NCBI GenBank assembly: GCA_033283175.1
Contig: JAWMQM010000002.1
Coordinates: 1,178,001 to 1,242,000 of the forward strand
Direction of reading: 5' to 3'
Length of the DNA: 64,000 nt
DNA from: Pseudomaricurvus sp033283175
GTDB lineage: Bacteria; Pseudomonadota; Gammaproteobacteria; Pseudomonadales; Cellvibrionaceae
Positions 16,989-28,100 of the stretch are shown here, in pieces (position 1 is the stretch's first letter; every line of letters starts with the position of its first letter). Under the pieces are notes generated by a model, which was not told the DNA's origin, did not search any database, and saw nothing but the letters and a program-made list of their open reading frames with translations. Both the position numbers and the translations under genes were made by a program.

Positions 16989-19900
16989 TCAGAACTTGCC
17001 AACGGCGTTGATAAACATCCCCTTGCTGTCATAGCTGAGGTCTGTCAGGTCGTCGGAGAAATCGGTGGCGTTGTAACCGACACCCACCTTGAGGTTATCG
17101 CCGAAGTGACGGTAGATACCGGCCAACATACCGCTGCGCTGATCCTGGGCGTCCGGCAGGTCGAGCATGCGAGCTTCCAGCAACAGGTCCCAGTGGTGCA
17201 GCACGTGCCAGTCGACACGCAGGATATAGAGGGAGGCATCACTGCGGAAGAACTCCGGATCCTCACGATCCAGCGACAACTCACCGCGGCGATAGGCGTA
17301 CTTGGCACCGAGACTCCAGCGGGTGGTCAGGTCATAGATCACATCGGTGGAGAACACGTGGCTCTTCTGCACATACTGCGCTGCGGTGTTGGCAACCGTC
17401 ACCTGATCGGTGGCAGGCAGATTGTAGAAGTAAGTGTACTTCACCAGCGCATTGAGACGATCGTGGCTGACCGGACGATAGGCGTAGCCCATAACCGCTT
17501 CGGTGTAGTTGCCATCGTAAAACTCACCCAGGGAGCTGGTGCTCTCGGACATATTGAGCTTGCCGATCAGGCGCCAGTCTTCGCTCATCTGTACCTTGAG
17601 GCTGTTTTTACTGAGCCAGGTCTTGCGCTCCGAGGTGATGCCGGTGTCAGCCGCTTCGGTATCATCAACGCGATACTCCAGCGCACTGGCCACGGTGGTT
17701 TTATCGAAGCGGTAACCCACCCGGCCACCCAGGGCCGTACGCTCCGTCTGCGCCGCAGTCTGTGAATCCTTCAGCGTCGCGATGTCGAGGTTGGCACCGT
17801 AGTTCCAGCGATCGTTGGGTGCCAGGTCGATACCCGCTGTGTGGGTCAGGCCACTGGGCACATCACCGTGGGTGTAGCGCTCTTCCATATAGACACTGGC
17901 AGAGTCGGAGTAGCGGGTGCGGAATCCGGACACCAGGTTGCCCTGCTGCGCACGCAGGCCGTTGTCCGTGCGCTCGTTCTCCACCACGTAGTTGGTATAG
18001 ACGCTGGTGCGGTCGGACATCAGGTAGTCGGTACCGATGCTGCCGAGCGTGCCGAGATCACCACCGGAAATTTCACCCAGCAGCGACAGCTTCTCGGTGA
18101 CCTGATAAGTACCACCCACACCGGCGCGGTTGTTCTCGTCGCGGGTACCAGTGGAGGTCACGGTACCTTGCACAAAACCGTAGGTCGTCCAGTCGCTGCC
18201 GGGGTCGTAGCCAGCCTGTACACGCAGGTCAGCCCGCTCACCCTCTTCCTGGGTGACCGCCACTACCGGTGAGTTGTCGGTGCGCTCGTCGTAGCGCACA
18301 CCACTGCTCAGGGTCCACTGCTCGGACAGCTTGTAGTCCACGTCCACTTCCGTGGCGGTGGTTTCCAGCCCCATATCCTGCTCGCGCACATCCAGCTTAC
18401 CGCGCATGCTGGCTGACTCGGTCAACGGCACCGCCAGGGTACCACCGTACTGCTGGGTATCGCGGTCGGTCTGCAGTCCCGGGGCCGAATAACCGGCTTC
18501 CAGCTCCTGCAGGTAGAAGGTCATCTGGCCATCAAGGCGGTCGTGAACATCCCCCAATGCCACACTGCTGTCGATGCGATAACCGCTGGCACTGGCGTCA
18601 GGATCGGTGACGGAGTTCTCGCCAAACGTGAAACCACCATCAGCGGAGTTGAGTGTCTCAACACCGGCGCCATCGGTCTGTGCCGCTTCCAGTTTGACCC
18701 AGGTGCTGGTGCTCTTACGCCAGGTCAGGTTGGCGCCACCGAGACTGCCCTCTTCCTCATCGGCTTCGTTATTGTAAGCCGTGATACCCACACGCCAGTT
18801 ATCGTTCACCCAGTAGTGAGCCTCACCACCGAGCGCCATGGTATCCAGCTCATCAAAGCCCGGGGTGTATTCATAGCGGGAAACCAGGAACACTTCACTG
18901 CCATTCCCACCGTCGCTGTTGATCAGCATATCGTTGGCGTAGGACGCCGAGAGCGGCTGGGTAAGGACGATCCTGCCCTGGATATAGTCGATGTCGTAGT
19001 CGAGGCCATTGACCAGGTTTTTCACACCCAGTACCAGACCGGAGTCCCGGTCACGTACCTCGACGCGGATATTCTCCGACCCCTGGGTAATGTCCTGGTG
19101 ACGCAGGTAGTAAAGCGAACCACCGGTACCGCGGAACTCATCACGGCTGGCGATGGTACCGGGATCGGCAAAGAAGCCATCTACACCCAGGCGCTCTTCG
19201 CCAAACCCGGTCAGGTCATCGGACTCGTAATGCCCGTTTACACCGTAGAGGGTGCGATCAACGATGGCCAGGGTGTTGTCGGTGTACTCACTGTCGAAGT
19301 TACCCCAGAGCCCGTAGTTCTTGTCCTTCTCCACTTTCAGGTAGAACTTGCCCAGGGTTGGAGCCCCCTCCTCCACCGTACTGTCGTCACCGAAGGTGGG
19401 ATAGTAGTAATCCGGATCCATACGGCGGAACAGAGCTTCAGAGGACTTGTCGGCAAAGTTGGTAAAGAGTTCGTCCACCGGACCTTCGCGGGTGTCGGCA
19501 CTGGCGGTCAGTTTCCAGTCTTCACCGAAGTTGCCGCGGGTGAAGAACGCCAGGCGACCGTCAACACTGAGGTCGTTGTCGTAGTGGCCATCATCCTGGG
19601 TGACCAGTTCTGCCGGACCGTTGGTATCATCGGTAGCGATGGTCAGGTCAGCAATACCCACGTAGAACCAGTCGTTCTTTTTAAATTGCAGGTCGCGCTG
19701 GAACAGTTCGCCGTTGCCCTGCTCATCCAGTACCGCCACCTCAACGGTGTGCAGCCCCTTCGGCAACAGCTCTTCGGCAACGAATCCCTGGCCATCGCTC
19801 ATGGGAACCGGACGGCCCGCCACCCAGATGGTATGACCTTCAGGAATGCCTTCACCCAGCACCTGGATAGTGCCGCCATTGAGCGGAATATTCTGCTCTG

Positions 19901-22199
19901 CCAGGCGGTTTTCACCATAGCCAACCAACAGTTCCTTGCCGCGCTCGGCGCTCTGCAACTGCTCGCTGTCGATGCTGTTAACCACCCACAGGGACTGCGC
20001 CTGGGTCTGGTCAAAACGACCATCGGCGTCATAGACCCGCAGCAGGTAGTTGAGGTGCTTGCGGGTACCCTCGATATCCTCGAACTCCGCCAGCCACTCG
20101 CCTTCACCATCCTCGTTCAGCTCGATAACCGCCAGTGGCTCGGAACGGTTGGAGGCGCCGGCCTCAAACAGGCGCACTTCCGCGCGCTCAAACATGCTGC
20201 GGTAGTTACTGTAGAGCTTGAAGGCGACCTTGTTCTCCACCACGCTGGTATTGAAATCGTCGTTGTAACGTACGGTCGCCGGCCAGGCACTGACGTTCAG
20301 GCGCGGTTTGAAGTCCAGGTTATCGTGACGGAAATGGATTTTGGCGCGATCCAGGGCAACGTCTGTACAGCGCTGTACGTCCGCCACACTCTTGCCCGGG
20401 TCGTGCAGGGGCTTGCCGTCGACGGTAATGCGCATCAGGTTCAGTGCGTACGGATTCTGGGTCGTTACCTCGCGGGTGATGCGGGTGATGTCCAGGTTTT
20501 CCAGGTCATCCAACAGCGCCAGCTCTTCATACACCACTTCCACTTTTACCCAGGAACGTTCGGCGTCGACAAAACCGGCATTAACCACATCGTCGGCCTG
20601 CACATAGCCTTTACCGAGGAACTCCGCCTGCTCGTCGTTGAGCGTAATCTCGGTACGCACCTGCTGCATCACACGGCGGGCACGGGCAGTGGAGAGACCG
20701 ATATCATCGCCATAGACCGCGGCGGTACGACGCTCCAGTCGCTCGTTGCTGAGGTAACCGGTAAAGCGCAGGCGCACCTTGGCTTTGTCGCTGACCTCGC
20801 CCATGAGGCGTTGCAAGCGCTGGCTGAAGCCCGGTGGCAATTGCGGGTTGCCGTTGTTGAAGTAGATCGGCTGGATATCCCCGGATGGCGGGTTATAGAC
20901 CTTGGTCAGTGTCTCGGCACCGGCCTGTTCCGGACACATCTGTGGCTCATCCGGCAGCGCCTGCAATGGATCGTCATACCAGAACTCCACTTCGATGCGG
21001 CGGTTCAGCATGCGGCCTTTTTCAGTCTCGTTGGACGCTACCGGGCGGGTGGAACCGTAGCCATCGCTGTCGATGGCATTCCCTGCCAGCCCCAGGCGCT
21101 CCTGCATCGCCAGCGCCACACGACGGGCACGGGCACGGGAAATGGCCAGGTGGTTGCCGTAGATGCTGGCATCGTGACCAGTGAGCAACGCGTTGTCGGT
21201 ATGGCCGATAAATCGCACCACCACATTGGTTTTGCCGCGCAGGTTATTAAGGGCCTGGCGCAGCTGTTCTTCGAAGCGCGGGGTAATCTCAATGGAAGCT
21301 GGATCGTAACGCAGCGGCGCCACCAGGTTCTTCACCTTGGCGCGACGGTCATGGCCCTCCTGGTAGCGCAACTTACAGACAGTTTCCACGCGACAAACCT
21401 TGATGCGGTTCATCTGCGCCTGTACCAGCACTTCTTTCTCCACATCCTCTTCGCTGATCTCGTCGTACCAGACCTCCACTTCCACACGGCGGTTTTCAGC
21501 ACGACCACCGACGGTGCGGTTACTGGCCACCGGCTGGCTCTCACCCAGTCCCTCATAGGAGATGGACTCCGCCGGCAGGCGCAGGGCGTCCTTGAAGAAC
21601 TCCGCCGCGAAACCGGCGCGGGCGCGGGAGAGACCCAGGTTGTCGGTATACTGGGCACGCAACTCGGGGCTCAGTGACTGATCATCGGAGTGACCGACAA
21701 AGTGCAGGCGTACGTTGGCGCGCTCCTGCATGGAGTTGAGCAGGTCACGCAGCAGGCCAACATACTCCGGCGGAATCTGCGCCCGGCCCGAGGCAAAACG
21801 GATCGGCGGTACCACATTGCGCAGCTTGACCGTATTGGCTACCTCTTCGGTAACCGTCTGCGTCTCCAGCCGGTCGCTCTGGTCTTCGGTATCCTGCAGC
21901 AGCCACTGCTGGCCACCGCGCATATCGTTAAGCTGGCTCTCGGTGTTATCACCGTAAACCGCCTCACGGTTCAGTGCCGGCTCGGCAAACTGGCTCTGCA
22001 TCCACTGCACACTGCCAGAACCCCAGACATTGGCATCGGATAACCAATTGCCACTCTGCGCACTGTTGTCAGTCGCCCCGGTTTCAGCCAGCACTCCGGC
22101 CGCTCCGCCAAGGAGCAACCCAATCAGCAACGGGTACTTCACGCTGCGCACTACCCTCTTACTCTGCACGTATTTATGCACATTATCTGGCCGGCTCAT
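16989..22199 (-). CDS. Giant OmpA-family outer-membrane protein (three OmpA-like domains + barrel)
   Basis: This 1736-residue protein starts with a long signal peptide (hydrophobic run PLLIGLLLGGAAGVLA, cleavage near residue 38). Three successive OmpA-like peptidoglycan-binding domains follow at about 128-245, 293-408 and 442-558. The first two keep the Asp and Arg expected to bind diaminopimelate (GHSDDQ with LSRARA; GHTDNA with ISRARARR); in the third the Asp position reads GYLSNE, so it is probably degenerate. A beta-rich region (about 600-840) is followed by about 890 residues of alternating, aromatic-rich strands ending GKF, typical of an outer-membrane beta-barrel. Its ATG overlaps the stop of the giant DUF11 gene by 4 nt. 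It probably anchors the DUF11 protein at the surface while gripping peptidoglycan; this pairing is inferred. Confidence 0.8.
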   Translation of the reverse strand: MSRPDNVHKYVQSKRVVRSVKYPLLIGLLLGGAAGVLAETGATDNSAQSGNWLSDANVWGSGSVQWMQSQFAEPALNREAVYGDNTESQLNDMRGGQQWLLQDTEDQSDRLETQTVTEEVANTVKLRNVVPPIRFASGRAQIPPEYVGLLRDLLNSMQERANVRLHFVGHSDDQSLSPELRAQYTDNLGLSRARAGFAAEFFKDALRLPAESISYEGLGESQPVASNRTVGGRAENRRVEVEVWYDEISEEDVEKEVLVQAQMNRIKVCRVETVCKLRYQEGHDRRAKVKNLVAPLRYDPASIEITPRFEEQLRQALNNLRGKTNVVVRFIGHTDNALLTGHDASIYGNHLAISRARARRVALAMQERLGLAGNAIDSDGYGSTRPVASNETEKGRMLNRRIEVEFWYDDPLQALPDEPQMCPEQAGAETLTKVYNPPSGDIQPIYFNNGNPQLPPGFSQRLQRLMGEVSDKAKVRLRFTGYLSNERLERRTAAVYGDDIGLSTARARRVMQQVRTEITLNDEQAEFLGKGYVQADDVVNAGFVDAERSWVKVEVVYEELALLDDLENLDITRITREVTTQNPYALNLMRITVDGKPLHDPGKSVADVQRCTDVALDRAKIHFRHDNLDFKPRLNVSAWPATVRYNDDFNTSVVENKVAFKLYSNYRSMFERAEVRLFEAGASNRSEPLAVIELNEDGEGEWLAEFEDIEGTRKHLNYLLRVYDADGRFDQTQAQSLWVVNSIDSEQLQSAERGKELLVGYGENRLAEQNIPLNGGTIQVLGEGIPEGHTIWVAGRPVPMSDGQGFVAEELLPKGLHTVEVAVLDEQGNGELFQRDLQFKKNDWFYVGIADLTIATDDTNGPAELVTQDDGHYDNDLSVDGRLAFFTRGNFGEDWKLTASADTREGPVDELFTNFADKSSEALFRRMDPDYYYPTFGDDSTVEEGAPTLGKFYLKVEKDKNYGLWGNFDSEYTDNTLAIVDRTLYGVNGHYESDDLTGFGEERLGVDGFFADPGTIASRDEFRGTGGSLYYLRHQDITQGSENIRVEVRDRDSGLVLGVKNLVNGLDYDIDYIQGRIVLTQPLSASYANDMLINSDGGNGSEVFLVSRYEYTPGFDELDTMALGGEAHYWVNDNWRVGITAYNNEADEEEGSLGGANLTWRKSTSTWVKLEAAQTDGAGVETLNSADGGFTFGENSVTDPDASASGYRIDSSVALGDVHDRLDGQMTFYLQELEAGYSAPGLQTDRDTQQYGGTLAVPLTESASMRGKLDVREQDMGLETTATEVDVDYKLSEQWTLSSGVRYDERTDNSPVVAVTQEEGERADLRVQAGYDPGSDWTTYGFVQGTVTSTGTRDENNRAGVGGTYQVTEKLSLLGEISGGDLGTLGSIGTDYLMSDRTSVYTNYVVENERTDNGLRAQQGNLVSGFRTRYSDSASVYMEERYTHGDVPSGLTHTAGIDLAPNDRWNYGANLDIATLKDSQTAAQTERTALGGRVGYRFDKTTVASALEYRVDDTEAADTGITSERKTWLSKNSLKVQMSEDWRLIGKLNMSESTSSLGEFYDGNYTEAVMGYAYRPVSHDRLNALVKYTYFYNLPATDQVTVANTAAQYVQKSHVFSTDVIYDLTTRWSLGAKYAYRRGELSLDREDPEFFRSDASLYILRVDWHVLHHWDLLLEARMLDLPDAQDQRSGMLAGIYRHFGDNLKVGVGYNATDFSDDLTDLSYDSKGMFINAVGKF

Positions 22200-25100
22200 T
22201 TGATCACCCCCGATTTGTCAGGTGGTGACCCTCGTCGCCAATATATTTCCGTCTCAACATCCAGCACGTAGCAGCAATCGATCTCCTGCCACTGTTCGTT
22301 GATCAGCTCTTTCAGAACAGCCACACGCTTCTTCACCAGACGCTCGCTTTCCACATCGGCGAGGTAGGAGACACGCAGCACGGAAGGCGCTTTCTGCAGT
22401 TCAGCAATCAGCAGTTGCAGACGCGGCAACCACTGCATGCGGATTTCAGTGGAATCCGGCTCAAACACACCGGCAGCCACATCGAGTCGTACCACGCGAT
22501 GGATGGTGGCGCCGAAGTTAAACTTGGCGGCCTTACCGCGGGTGAGACGAATCACACGCGGGTTCTCGCTGGTAACGCGGTAGCCGCTGGGGAGACTGCG
22601 CTCATCCAGTTTGAGGATGAAGTTGGAGCCCCGTAGCTCGTCCGGAATCGCCGCACAGGTCAGGTGGAAGCGACCATGCTCATCAGCGGTAATCAACAGG
22701 CCGCGGGCGCTGACCACACGGGCGTTGGGGATGCCGCGCTCACCGGCATCCGGGTAACCATTGAAGTTAACGTCGTCGAACACCTTGCCGTAGATGTCAG
22801 AGCAATCCAGGGTCGGATCGGGGACCACCCGCACCGTGGCACTGGCGGTGTTGGAAAGTGCCTGACCGGTAATGGTGCTTTCGATATGAGCCCGGTTGAT
22901 GTACTCACCCTCAACCACACCGGCGCCCGGAATAAACAGCAGCTCCAGCCGGCTCTCGCCACTGGCACTGAGAGTGATGCCGTCCCAGCGCAGCTGGCCA
23001 CCGACCAGAGCCGGCTCCATTTTCACGCCATTGAGACGAGCCGAGCCCTCCACATACTTGAAGCCAGGCGGGAAGGTATCCACCAGGGTCAGGTCCTGCA
23101 GTGCCGCCAGGTAGGAGTTGTTCACGGTGATGGTGTAAGGCACCAGATCGCCACGGGTGACAGTTACCTTGCCCGCCACCTTGCGCACCGCCACGGCGTT
23201 ATCCAGCACCGGATCCAGCGGGATGTGGTTGTTGAACAGCTGGTTCTGGCCCGGCACCAGTACATTGTCCAGAGCCAGGTGCAGATAGTAGGTAGTACCG
23301 GCAGTGCCCGCTCCCACAGAGGTGGGCGGAGCTGACGCAGGTGCGACCACCTCACAGATATTGGGCGTACTGCTGACGGCATCGTTACCACTGCCAAGAC
23401 AGGACGGCACATCAAACGCCGCACTGGTGGCGTCGTTGGCCGGTGCAATCAGCTGTGACACACCACTTTCATAAGTACTGGACGGCGGTGTCACCTCCAA
23501 CAGGTAAGTGTTGGTGGTTGGACAGGCCGGATCGTTGAAGTTGATGTCGAAGCGATAGAAGCCCTCACCGGCAACTACCTGCCCCTGTTGTACCGAGTCG
23601 TCAAAACAACTGCCTGGCAGAGCCTGCAGACTGCCGGCGTCCAGCATGCGCACTGTGGCACCGCTGACTGGCAGGCGGGTTACAGCGTCATACACTACAC
23701 CGTTAGGGACAATCGGCAGGTTGAGGTTGGTCAGCACATCATTGCCGGCCACCACAATCAGGTTGATTTCCTGCAGTTGGTCGTCGAATGGTGAGTCAGC
23801 CACACCCAGCTTGGCGGTGTTGGCACCTGCCGCCGGTGCCGTAAAGCGCACACTGTAGGTGGCGGAGCTGGTGTCATTGGGCGGTACCGCAACAAAGGCG
23901 TACTGGCCACTGCCATCGGTCTGTGTGGTGGCCACCAGTGTGGTGTTGCGGTAGAGGGCAACATCCCAGCCGGCCAGCAGGGTTTCATTGGCGTCGGCCT
24001 GCTGGTTGTCATCCAGATCACGCCAAACGGTACCGCCCAGCGTCGCCAGGGTACCCGGCGCTGCACCGATCACCACCGAGGCACTGGCCTGGTCAGTCTG
24101 TGTGCCCACATTCCAGGAGAGGTCGGTAATGTTGGTGAGTGTGGTACCACTGGTCAGGTTAGTGTCGATCACCGCCTGGAAACGCAACACGGTGGTTTGG
24201 CCACTGCCCAGTGCACCATAGGTCGCACCATACTGCCCGGTGATGGTAGTGCCGCTGACGCTGACGCCGGCGGTGTTACCGTCGAGGCGACCAGAACCGG
24301 TGACGTAAATCAGGTCACCGACCACCGGCAGGTCCATGTTACTCACCAGCTGCACATCGGTGGCGTCGGTGTTGGCGCTATTGGTAACCGTGACCACAAA
24401 CTCCAGCGTATCGCCGGGCATGATCACGCCACCATTGATGTCGAACACCTCCTCGATCACCGTCAGCAGCTGGGCAGCACCCACTACGATGTCGGTGGGC
24501 TGGTCACCGTTACTGTCGATACCGTCGGCATCGGTAGGCTCATCGTTTTGGGAGTCGCTGCTCACCACGCCCTGGTTACGAATGACATCCCCAGGAGCTG
24601 CGGTGGCCGCCACGGTCACATCAAAGGTGACGGTCGCGCTGGCACCAGCGGCAATAACACCGGCAGCGGCACCACTGGATTGAATGGTAATGCCAGCGGC
24701 CAATGGCGAAATGCCGCCATCAGGCTGACCAACGCCAGTGCCGTTCAGGGTCACCGTGTTAGCCACGTAATCCGCATTGACTGGTACATTGTCCTGCAGG
24801 GATACGCCGGTGGCATCAACGTTACCGCTGTTGCTCACGACGATGGTGTACTGCAGGCGGTCGCCGGGATCGGCCTGGCCATTGCCATTGACGTCCTGGG
24901 TAATGGCCACAGTCTTGAGGGCATCCAGCAACGGCGAATCACCCACCACATCGACAGTTGGGTCATCAGCGGTAGTGGTGGATGGATCGTCTGACGGCGT
25001 TTCGGTAATGGTACTGCCGCTGGAGCCCGCGCCGTTCACAAAGCCCTGGTTGGAGATCACGGTACCGTCGAGCACACCCGCATTCACGGTCACGTCGAAA

Positions 25101-28100
25101 GTAATCGTGGCCGTGTAGCTGGCGTTGCCGGTACTGTCTGCCGGTACCAGGCCAGCGGTGGCATCGGCCGGGGTATTGATCGACATGCCGTCCCGCAGAG
25201 GAGATACGCCCGCGGAGGCATCAGCAACCGCCACACCATTGAGGGTGGTGGTGCCCGCCACATACGTGGTGTAGGTGGGCACCAGATCCCGCAGGGTGAC
25301 ACCGGTGGCGTTCTCGGTTCCGTTATTGCGCACGGTAATGGTGTAGCGCAGGGTATCGCCGGGTTGCAGGTCCGCCGGATCGCCGGTGAGGTCTTCGGAG
25401 ATCTTCTCCACCACCAGGTCGGCCGCCGAATCAATCAGCGTAGAAGTGGTATTGGTCGCCGTCTGCGCCAGGTTGTCGGCACTGAGCAGCGCAGTGTTCA
25501 GCACCGTGGTACCGCTGTCGATCACCGCAGCCAGCTGGGCCGTAAACACAACCGTGAGCACATCCTCGCCGGAAGCGTCACCCTGGGGCGCCAGGGTAAT
25601 ACCGGAAAGGCTGACCAGACCGGTACCGTTGGCACCACCGTTCGCCACACTGGCATCGGTATAACTGGAGACAGAGACACTGTCGATCACCAGCGTGCCC
25701 GGCACAAAGTACGCATCCAGCTCATCAATCAACGACACACCTGTAACCGGAATCAGGCTGTCGTTGGCGATGCTGATGGTGTAGCGCAGGGTATCCCCCG
25801 GTGAAGCATTATCACCCGGATTCTGGCCTGTAGTGTCGTTGATAACCGACTTGCCGTAGGTTATCGCCAGCTGTGTGATGATGCTCGAAGAGGCCGTCGT
25901 ACAATAGTCGTTCGGCTCATTTGGACAGTCGGAACCATTGCGCTCAAACACGCTGGTGTTGTCTTCGTTCTGGCTGGTCCACTCAACGGACACATCGTTG
26001 GTCAGGGTCTGCCCTGGCTGCGCTGAAGTTTCTACCCGCGTCTGATACTGCAAGGTAACAGCAGTGCCTTCGGCCACATCAATATCGCTGCCATAAGCGA
26101 GACTCCAGAGCAGGGTCTGGGCCACCGATGAGCCATCCCCGTTCACCAACGGCTCGTTAATGGAACCCGCGCTGATAGAGCTGCTACCGGCAATATAGAC
26201 CTGCCCCAGGCTGAGGCTGTCATTGATCAGCAGGTCAAAGGCGTCGGCGAAGTTATCGCCGGCAACTCCACCACTGGCGGTAACGGTGACGGTGTAGTGC
26301 AGAATATCGCCAGGGGCCGGCGCGATCCCCGGGCTACTGTTATTCACCACGCTCTTGGCTGCCACCAGTTCAGGCTCGATGATGGTCAACAGTCCACTTT
26401 GCCCACCGGTTACCGCACCCGCAGGCATCCCGTCAAAGGTATAGGACGCGCTGTTGGTGAAGCTGTTACCGGCATTGGCATCGGTGTTATTGGCCACACG
26501 GGTGGTCAAGGTAATGGTGACCTGTTCACCCGCCGGAATGGAACCCACGCCCAGGATGACATCCTGTCCCGAGGTGTTGTTGGTCAGGGTCACGGAATTG
26601 CTGCCACTGTCCACCGCGGTGGCGCTGACAAACTCCAGTGCGTTGTTCAGGGTGCCATTGACCCAGACGTTATCCAGCTGGCCATTGACCGCCGAACCGG
26701 GCAGTGTGATTTCGTAAATAACCTCGTCACCGATGGTGGCTTCGGCCGGTGTGATCAGGCTCTTGGTGAGTGGCGTAACCGTATACTGGTTGGTCATGTA
26801 GAAACTCACAGGACCCAGGGCCGCGTACTGCTGGCCACTGGCCGCTGGCAGCGACCAGTACTCATCCAGAGTGGCGCTATTGCTCCAGACCTGATTGAGA
26901 CCGAAGTCGGTGTAAAAGCCGATATCGTAGTCAACGGTGACACACTGGCCCGGGTTAACCGGAACATTGAGCAACACGGAAAGGTTGCCGCCGCGAGTGA
27001 CGGGCGGTGTATAGACGTAGTCTGCGGCGCTGAGCACGGTGCCATCCACACGGACCACCGGCGCGGTCATACTGCCCTCATCCAGCTGGGTGGGCAGGTC
27101 ATCACTCAGCAACACACTGTAAGCCGGTGCCAGGCCGCTGGTATTACAGGAGGCCAGGCGGAACTGCATAACATCGCTGGTGACATCCACATTCAGTGGC
27201 GCCCCCATGGTGCCCGTGCGACCGAGACGATCGGTTTTGCTGAGGCTGTCCATCAGCGGTTGCCACAGCGTGATCGTCGCTTCACTTTCGAGCCGCGTTG
27301 GATCAACAACCGGACTGCCACTGCCATCGGTGTACGCGAGCGTGGCCGTGTTGGTCAGCGTTGTGGTGGGCGTATGGGGAATACCGGCGTTGGGCAGTAC
27401 CCGGGCCCGATACTCGATGGTGAGGGTATCGATCTGTGTGCCGTCGTTACTGGCGGTGTTGGTGATATCGCCAAAATCCCAGGTCAGGGTGCCAGTGGCA
27501 CCAGCGCCGGGCCCGGTTGGTCCCGTATAGCTGAAGTTACCGCCGGCTGACTGGGTGATACCCACCAGCGAATCAAACTCCATACCATTGGGAAGAACAT
27601 CGGTAACGGTGACATTGTCGGTGCTGCCTTCCGCCAGGTTGATGGCCAGCTGGTAAGTGACGGTGTCGCCCACACGAACCGTGGCATCCACTGCGGTACT
27701 GAGGCTATCGACGTAGCTGTCGGAGACCACGCTCTTTGTCAGGCTGTTACTGTCCGCAACCGTAATACTGGCAGTGTCGCCGGCACAGTAGTCATTGGGC
27801 GCAGTGGTGGTCGGGCACCCTGCCCCCGTACGCTCGAAGGCGCTGCTGTTGTCGAGGGAAGTCCAGTCTACCGCCACCGAATTAACCAAAGTGGCGTTGG
27901 TGCTGACCAGAACCTGGGCCTGATAGGTAATCACCAACTGACTGTTGGCCGGCAGGTCCAGTGTGCCGTCACCATTATCGCGGCCCCACACCAGTGGACC
28001 GGCGGGAGCACCGGCAGGTGTTGAGGTAAAGCTGACGGGACTGCTACCTGCACCACTGATAATTGTGGCCGTTGGGGTGAAACCGCTGAAGAAAGCCAGC

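Noticed and set aside
18543..21677. 1044-codon open frame on the plus strand opposite the OmpA/barrel gene
   Set aside because: It is the mirror of a GC-rich gene with strong codon bias; its translation has no domains and no ribosome-binding signal, whereas the minus strand encodes clear OmpA domains.
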